NCBI GenBank assembly: GCA_023388965.1
Contig: JAEWFF010000021.1
Location: 31,792 to 95,791 of the forward strand
Direction of reading: 5' to 3'
Length of the DNA: 64,000 nucleotides
Source of the DNA: Pseudomonadota bacterium
GTDB lineage: Bacteria > Pseudomonadota > Alphaproteobacteria > Rhizobiales > Methylopilaceae
The position numbers and the translations under genes were made by a program. Below the pieces are notes generated by a model. It saw nothing but the letters and a program-made list of their open reading frames with translations. It made no database searches and had not been told where the DNA came from. Shown piece after piece: positions 59,810 through 64,000 of the stretch; within the stretch, counting starts at the first letter, position 1, and every line of letters begins with the position of its first letter.

Positions 59810-59967
59810 GTTCCCCCTCGCCATGAGCCGGAGAGTTTAACGGCGCGTTAGCCGAAGTCGCAAACCCAACCCGCCTCAAGATTGAGCAGCCCAGAGATGG
59901 GTCGTTCAATCTTGCGTAGGAGAGCAGCCCCGTCCCAACATGCACCGTTCTCCAAGAGGGGTCGAGG

Positions 59968-60114
59968 ATGAACGAAAACAGGGCGAGGATTTTCAAGGCG
60001 ATTGCGGAGCAATTGACGGCGCTGCAGCGTCAATCTGACGAGCTAAGGGCCGAAAGACTTGCAGCTCTGATCAATCTGGCAAAGATGGAAGCGCTTTACC
60101 TAGCCAGCAAATAG
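59968..60114 (+). CDS. 48-residue coiled-coil protein, unknown
   Basis: MNENRARIFKAIAEQLTALQ continuing RQSDELRAERLAALINLAKM; one amphipathic helix. The GAGGGG about 7 bases upstream of ATG 59968 is a good ribosome site. The preceding 130 bases carry no gene. Probably a small phage or island protein. Confidence 0.55.
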   Translation: MNENRARIFKAIAEQLTALQRQSDELRAERLAALINLAKMEALYLASK

Positions 60115-60146
60115 CTTGGCGCCGAGGGGCAAATCACTGTGCGCAT

Positions 60147-60341
60147 CTAGGCGCGTCGCTGGCGTTTGGGCTGCAAATTGACCTCAACGGCAGTCACGGT
60201 GTCGCGACAGACGAGGCACTCGAAAGACTCGGGTTTCCTTTGGACAAGAAGAGTTTCGCCGCCGCATTTGGGGCAACGCGGTCCTTCATGCGGGTAGGCA
60301 ACGAAGGGCAAATCTTTGGAAAGGCTTGATGTCTTTGACAT
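60147..60341 (-). CDS. Small zinc-ribbon protein
   Basis: 64 residues from ATG 60341, with GGAGG 6 bases upstream. CPKCGG...FECLVC gives two CxxC pairs 17 residues apart, a treble-clef or ribbon-type zinc site, followed by a basic tail (QPKRQRRA). A nucleic-acid or protein-binding role is possible; unassigned. Confidence 0.6.
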   Translation of the reverse strand: MSKTSSLSKDLPFVAYPHEGPRCPKCGGETLLVQRKPESFECLVCRDTVTAVEVNLQPKRQRRA

Positions 60342-60472
60342 ATCCGCCTCCGACTGGGGCGGAAGCATGTCTCTCCCTGTCAGCAACGCCCTGACAATCA
60401 GATGCTGATGATGCAGCCTCTCACGTTTAAGGGGGCAGGTCGACAAACCATTCCGTGAAGAGCTTCGCGGCC

Positions 60473-60691
60473 TCAGATGGGCCGGGCCGAGCGTGCCTTG
60501 GCGCACAGCCGATCGAGCCGTGAGCGGATGCCGGTGCTGTCGAGAAGGACGGCGGCACGGGAATAACCCCGCGCTAGCAGTTCATGTTCGATGGCCTTCC
60601 AGTCGGCATAATTGCCCGTACGGGCAAGGGCGTCTGCCTCAAGCCAAACCGGCTCAGCCGTATAGTTCGCTTTCACAAGCTGTTCTTGCAC
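60473..60691 (-). CDS. Hypothetical protein
   Basis: 72 residues from GTG 60691 without clear ribosome site: EADALARTGNYADWKAIEHEL and ARGYSRAAVLLDSTGIRSRLD look like real, soluble helical protein. Codon use is GC-rich and regular. No family recognised. Confidence 0.5.
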   Translation of the reverse strand: MQEQLVKANYTAEPVWLEADALARTGNYADWKAIEHELLARGYSRAAVLLDSTGIRSRLDRLCAKARSARPI

Positions 60692-60744
60692 CGTTGAAAC
60701 GCCGACGAAAATGCACTTGCACGATCTCCGTTCCTGATATTCCG

Positions 60745-60767
60745 CCGCGCCTCGCGCGGGCTTTTTT
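60745..60767 (+). terminator. Intrinsic terminator upstream of the two-gene module
   Basis: CCGCGC/GCGCGG (loop CTC) then GC and six Ts. No plus-strand gene of note ends nearby, so it probably remains from lost phage genes and insulates the module at 60859. Confidence 0.65.
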
Positions 60768-60858
60768 CATGGCCTCCGCGAGCAGGGTGAAACCGGGTTG
60801 GCATCGCGAATAGGTTGTGCAACCTTCCCCTAGCTGGTTACGAGGGGGGGGGAGTACA

Positions 60859-61761
60859 ATGGCGCGGAAGACGCCTTTTTTCTTTTGTCGATACGAAATC
60901 ACGGTCGGTGAGGAGCCATTGAGCCCAACCGCTCAGTACCAGACGCTTACCGAGCTTCAAGGGCGCCTTGTTTCCCATAGAAAGCGCGATCCTGAGAAGT
61001 CGGACTTCGATACGCAACTGATGCGCCCGCGACGGATCAAGGTAGACGGCCACACCGTTCTCACTTGGTCAGTCGGGAGGGAGCTTTCTGACCGTGTGGC
61101 GCCGAAATATGACGCCGGGAAAGATGAGTTGGAGTGGACGTATGTCGAAGGCGCTGGCGTCTGTTACTCCGACTTTGCTGCCATTCCCGATCTTGGTGTC
61201 CTCGCGGTCGATGACAGGCACAGCGAGAACCATTTGGGCGGCAAGGCCGCTATAGCTCGGCTAAGGTCGGTTTTTGATCTGATCGACGATGCAGAAATCA
61301 ACATCCTGCTGACCACCACGGCGAAGGACGCCAAGCGCGCGATCGATAACTGGAACCTGACACAGTTCAGTTTTGTGGCCCGGCCATATAATCCACACCC
61401 TGTCGGTGACCTCAGCAAGGAGCTGAGCGACAAGCTCAAGAGCGATGGAATTTTCAGATACAGGGCTGTGGCGGAGCCGATGCCGGGTCACAAATTGACG
61501 CCGCAAGATGATGGCCATATTGCCGCCGCCGTTGAGTTGTCTGACGCTGGCTACGGCCAGTATGGCATAAAGGGCTACACGCCCGATGGCCACGAGGGTC
61601 AAATCAAGCGACCCAAGTTTGAAGTCGACAAGGAAAAGAACGAGAAGAACCTGGAGAACCCCCGGGAGCTTCGGGTGATTGTTGATACAGAAGATGAAAG
61701 CGATAAAGCGATGTTTGAACGCGTTGCTCGTGCGCTGATCGGCTTCTATGGATCCGATTGA
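60859..61761 (+). CDS. Unrecognised soluble protein, first gene of a two-gene module
   Basis: 300 residues from ATG 60859, with a G9AG purine run just upstream. No signal peptide or membrane helix. It opens MARKTPFFFCRYEITVGEE and contains VGRELSDRVAPKYD, LAVDDRHSENHLGGKAAIARL, EINILLTTTAKDAKRAIDNW, and a charged C-terminus (DKEKNEKNLENPREL). I do not recognise the family, and no nuclease or NTPase motif is evident. Base composition is visibly lower in GC than the core (28 of 60 G/C in 61681-61740), a sign of transfer. It overlaps the following membrane gene by 14 bases, so the two products are made together. Confidence 0.75.
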   Translation: MARKTPFFFCRYEITVGEEPLSPTAQYQTLTELQGRLVSHRKRDPEKSDFDTQLMRPRRIKVDGHTVLTWSVGRELSDRVAPKYDAGKDELEWTYVEGAGVCYSDFAAIPDLGVLAVDDRHSENHLGGKAAIARLRSVFDLIDDAEINILLTTTAKDAKRAIDNWNLTQFSFVARPYNPHPVGDLSKELSDKLKSDGIFRYRAVAEPMPGHKLTPQDDGHIAAAVELSDAGYGQYGIKGYTPDGHEGQIKRPKFEVDKEKNEKNLENPRELRVIVDTEDESDKAMFERVARALIGFYGSD

Positions 61762-62332
61762 GCGCCCGTCCTTTTTGACGGCTTACTTTGAAGCGCTGGC
61801 GGCATCCGCGCGTAAGCGCGGATTGATGGCCATATTTCCTTATAGGCTGCTCGTCTGTGCAGCGGTGGGAGGCGCCGTTGCGTACGCGCTCCCTATAGAA
61901 TTTTGGTCTGATGACAGATGGGACACCTCAACGGCCGTCTTCGCCGGGCTTCTTACGTTCAACGCTCTCATAATTGCGGTGACGTGGTCGGCGTTTTCGA
62001 AGGTTTTTGAGATCATTACGTCCGGACAATTTGGCGCCTATTTAAAAAGCTGCAACTTGCTCCACCGATACCTTGTGTCCATCGGCTATATCAACATCGC
62101 GCAAGGGGCAGCGGCGCTGGCCAGTGCAGCAGCTCTACTTCTGGTGCCGATGACATTCTCTCATCCGTTGGCTGACCGCATAGTCGCAGGTATCTGTGTG
62201 GGTCTCACTGCCTACGCGCTGCTGCAGGCGACAGAAGCTAATCGCTTGATGGCCGATCTGGTCTGGAACAAGGCCATATTCGACGAGGGGCGCCCGGGCG
62301 GTCATAACGTTGTGCGGATGGGTGATCGATAG
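61748..62332 (+). CDS. Four-helix membrane protein, second gene of the module
   Basis: 194 residues with four predicted membrane helices at about 33-50, 62-82, 112-135 and 143-160; a ~30-residue basic cytoplasmic N-terminus and a ~30-residue C-terminal tail. No family recognised. It starts inside the preceding gene (14-base overlap) and is followed by a terminator at 62408, so the pair is a closed unit. The soluble-plus-membrane design in a prophage remnant fits superinfection exclusion or abortive defence, by analogy only. Confidence 0.75.
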   Translation: MDPIERPSFLTAYFEALAASARKRGLMAIFPYRLLVCAAVGGAVAYALPIEFWSDDRWDTSTAVFAGLLTFNALIIAVTWSAFSKVFEIITSGQFGAYLKSCNLLHRYLVSIGYINIAQGAAALASAAALLLVPMTFSHPLADRIVAGICVGLTAYALLQATEANRLMADLVWNKAIFDEGRPGGHNVVRMGDR

Positions 62333-62388
62333 TCTGCGCTGATGGCTGCTGACCCCTGCGAACAAGGCCCTGCCATTCGTATGTGCAA

Positions 62389-62814
62389 CTAAGAAGACAA
62401 GCGAAAGGCCGTCCTCCCGGGCGGCTTTTTTGATTCTGGCCGTTTACCGAACTCGGCCTCACCAATCGTTCCGGCCATGAAAGCGTCGTAGCCACGGCGG
62501 CGCAGCAGGTGATAGCCGAGGCGATCCTGCAGATCGGGCGCGAATACCTGGCCGCCACGCAGCCCGAGCTCCCTTTTCAGCCCTTTCAGCGTGGCGTTCA
62601 TAAACTGGTACGCGCCGGCGGCGCTCAACCGCTTCGTCCACCCCGGCCCAGCCGCAATCACTTCGTCCAGCGTCATGGACGTGAGCGGCTTCGCCAGCTT
62701 CGCCTGATTGTGCCCGTAGATCACGTCATAGGACGCACGGTCGGCTCGGCCCGTCTCGATCAGGCGCACGAAGTCGAGCAGGCGCGCGGCGCCGGCTGGA
62801 ACCGAAGGGTCCAT
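62389..62814 (-). pseudogene. Phage endolysin (lysozyme), N-terminal part
   Basis: From ATG 62814 (GGAG 7 bases upstream; 62820 also possible): LLDFVRLIETGRADRASYDV with the probable catalytic Glu20, then LSAAGAYQFMNATLKGLKREL and DLQDRLGYHLLRRRGYDAFM, a phage muramidase domain. Homology ends at AEFGKR (about 62440) and nonsense runs to the stop at 62389. The missing C-terminal continuation, EWASLPV..., is on the opposite strand from about 62855, so the gene seems split by an inversion. Confidence 0.8.
62408..62431 (+). terminator. Intrinsic terminator of the two-gene module
   Basis: GCCGTCC/GGGCGGC (one G-U pair, loop TCCC) followed by six Ts, 76 bases after the membrane gene. It lies within 10 bases of the left breakpoint of the split endolysin. 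Confidence 0.8.
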
Positions 62815-62854
62815 TCTCATTCTCCGATCTGTCAGGAAGGCCCGGAGCCTCAAG

Positions 62855-63217
62855 ATGGAATGGGCGTCCCTGCCGGTACTGACGGCGACCAAGGGCGCTC
62901 ACCGGCAGGTGGTACGCGGGCAGAGCTATTACGCTGGCGACGGCCTGAACAAATCTCTCGTGAAACCAGAGCGGGTCGAGGACGTGCTACGCGCGGTCCG
63001 CACCGGCCGTGCTCCCGAGCTCAAGTCCGGCGGCAAAGCGGCGGGTGGCGCTGTCGTCGTCGGTACGGGCGCGGCAGTCGTATCCCACGATGATGGGTCC
63101 GGCTGGCTGATCGGGCTCGGCGTGGCGCTCGTCTTTGTCGGCATCATCGGATTTGTCATCTGGCGCAAGCGGACCAGCATTGGCGCGAAGCTGCGCGATC
63201 TGAAGGAGCGGCTGTGA
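62855..63217 (+). pseudogene. Phage endolysin, C-terminal part with membrane anchor
   Basis: From ATG 62855, MEWASLPVLTATKGAHRQVV and RGQSYYAGDGLNKSL are the end of the lysozyme domain whose N-terminus is on the minus strand at 62440-62814. A C-terminal helix (WLIGLGVALVFVGIIGFVIW) with a basic tail would anchor it. In-frame codons before 62855 (KARSLK) may extend homology a few residues. Could still make a 120-residue membrane peptide, but without catalytic residues. Confidence 0.78.
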
Positions 63218-63342
63218 TGGATTGGGCTGGTATCGGGAAGAAGAGCATCGCGCGCCGTCCATCGGGCAGAAATGCCGCCGGGCGTTCCGTTTGGAGCGTC
63301 GTGGCTCACGCTACCGCCAATTGCATCGTTGGACGATGTTAA
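63217..63342 (+). CDS. Short ORF after the endolysin, perhaps truncated
   Basis: 41 residues, MDWAGIGKKSIARRPSGRNA then unrelated-looking sequence. The TGATG overlap with the endolysin end and an MDWxxIGK start are typical of small phage lysis-cassette proteins, but the normal Gly/Ala-rich continuation is absent, so it looks broken after residue ~9. Confidence 0.35.
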   Translation: MDWAGIGKKSIARRPSGRNAAGRSVWSVVAHATANCIVGRC

Positions 63343-63411
63343 GCTTATAATCTTCAATCGGAACCTGCATAGTTCACTGTTGTTATTCGGATCAGTGATG
63401 TGGGGTGTTGG

Positions 63412-64000
63412 ATGAAAGCGATTTTCCGCGACTGGTACATCGTTATCACTGCCATCGTTCTCGTCCTTGGCAGCACGGTCATTGCTACCAAATTCGAGGC
63501 CCTCCCCGCCGCTGCCGAACAAACCATAGCTTCGAAGCGGGTTGCGCCCGACGGTGCGGATACCAGCCAGCCGGCGAATGCCGATCCGCATAACCACGAT
63601 ACGGCAAACGCGCCCCCCGCCGGGGGCGATCACTCGCAACCGGCCACGGCCGAGCCGCAAGGTCGCGCCTCGGTGGCGCAAGAAACGGCAAGCCCGGATC
63701 CAGCGGCGCTGGATTCCAGTTCAGCCCCGCCTACACCTCATCCGCCTGCGGCCGCACAGGCCCCGGCGCCGGAACAACAACCGGCTGCTCCTGCTTCTCC
63801 CGCCGCTTCTACTCCGACGCAGACGGCCGCGCCGCATGCGGGTCATGATGCGGATGCTGCGGCGCGTGATCTCAATGCCGGCCGGCAGTCGTTCCGCAAA
63901 TGTCAGGCCTGCCATTCGCTCGAGCCGGGCAAGAATCTGATCGGCCCGAGCCTTGCCGCAGTGGTCGGAAGGTCGGCCGCCGAGGTAGAGGGGTTCAACT
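63412..64000 (+). CDS. Membrane-anchored class I cytochrome c, 5' part
   Basis: 196 codons to the window edge, no stop yet. N-terminal anchor (WYIVITAIVLVLGSTVIA, about 8-25), then ~130 residues of Pro/Ala/Gln/His-rich linker, and the haem motif C-x-x-C-H at 164-168 (RKCQACHSLEPG) followed by GKNLIGPSLAAVVGRSA, a class I (mitochondrial-type) haem domain. It is a periplasmic electron carrier tethered to the inner membrane; the acceptor oxidase is unknown. No Shine-Dalgarno site stronger than TTGG is seen before ATG 63412. It may lie just outside the phage remnant. Confidence 0.82.
   Translation, partial: MKAIFRDWYIVITAIVLVLGSTVIATKFEALPAAAEQTIASKRVAPDGADTSQPANADPHNHDTANAPPAGGDHSQPATAEPQGRASVAQETASPDPAALDSSSAPPTPHPPAAAQAPAPEQQPAAPASPAASTPTQTAAPHAGHDADAAARDLNAGRQSFRKCQACHSLEPGKNLIGPSLAAVVGRSAAEVEGFN

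Noticed and set aside
60859..62332. Calling the two-gene module a Kiwa defence system
   Set aside because: Layout is similar, but gene order is reversed and no DUF4868 or KwaA residue pattern is recognisable; left as unassigned.

Overview
The window is a 64 kb piece of a GC-rich alphaproteobacterial chromosome. The best fit is Hyphomicrobiales (Rhizobiales); the family cannot be settled from sequence alone. Reasons: the alphaproteobacterial cell-cycle set (GapR, RcdA/DUF1465, TrcR/DUF1013), a small aa3-oxidase subunit IV next to a three-gene proton-translocating transhydrogenase (pntAA-pntAB-pntB), DUF1036/DUF1192/DUF1244/DUF459/DUF465 proteins, and abundant intergenic palindromic repeats built around CTCTCCCG, GTCCGGGACCC and CATCCTGAGCC cores.

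Layout. 1-3670: glutamate synthase (3' part of gltB, then gltD). 3671-11824: envelope block with an SGNH hydrolase, MltB-type transglycosylase, galE and galU (divergent), an outer-membrane barrel and kdsD. 11985-18789: MotA/MotB-type stator pair, NfeD/SPFH pair, bL36, TPR and DUF proteins, N-formylglutamate amidohydrolase, gapR. 18929-23897: an uptake operon (periplasmic binding protein, two permeases, ATPase, fumarylpyruvate-hydrolase-like enzyme) facing a FadR-type regulator, with inverted repeats in both promoters. 23983-31814: peptidoglycan block (LdtD then MepK/DUF882), DUF4105 protein, a frameshifted amidohydrolase and a sigma-54 response regulator. 31979-45499: oligopeptidase, oxidase subunit IV plus transhydrogenase, TPR lipoprotein, rpsU, purE-purK, a second stator-like membrane pair, an ABC exporter and rpmE. 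45542-48079: cell-cycle and small coiled-coil genes. 48255-53136: SuhB-like phosphatase, Sel1 protein, ThiE-like protein, yidC-rnpA-rpmH. 53358-54970: sensor kinase and tRNA-Arg(ACG).

Downstream of tRNA-Arg the character changes to a decayed prophage or mobile region (about 55000-63400). It holds a small XRE repressor with two palindromic operators, a 1013-residue virion/ejection-like protein, a tail-to-tail scar of a porin remnant and a nuclease remnant, several tiny ORFs, an unrecognised two-gene soluble/membrane module with its own terminator, and an endolysin whose N- and C-terminal parts lie on opposite strands as if split by a short inversion. No integrase is visible. The window closes inside a membrane-anchored cytochrome c gene.

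The most interesting items are the two-gene module at 60859-62332, the split endolysin at 62440-63217, and the intergenic repeats, whose inner hairpin arms vary from copy to copy yet stay self-complementary and recur in three different repeat families. Starts were chosen by eye from Shine-Dalgarno sites, signal peptides and family knowledge. No database search was run.
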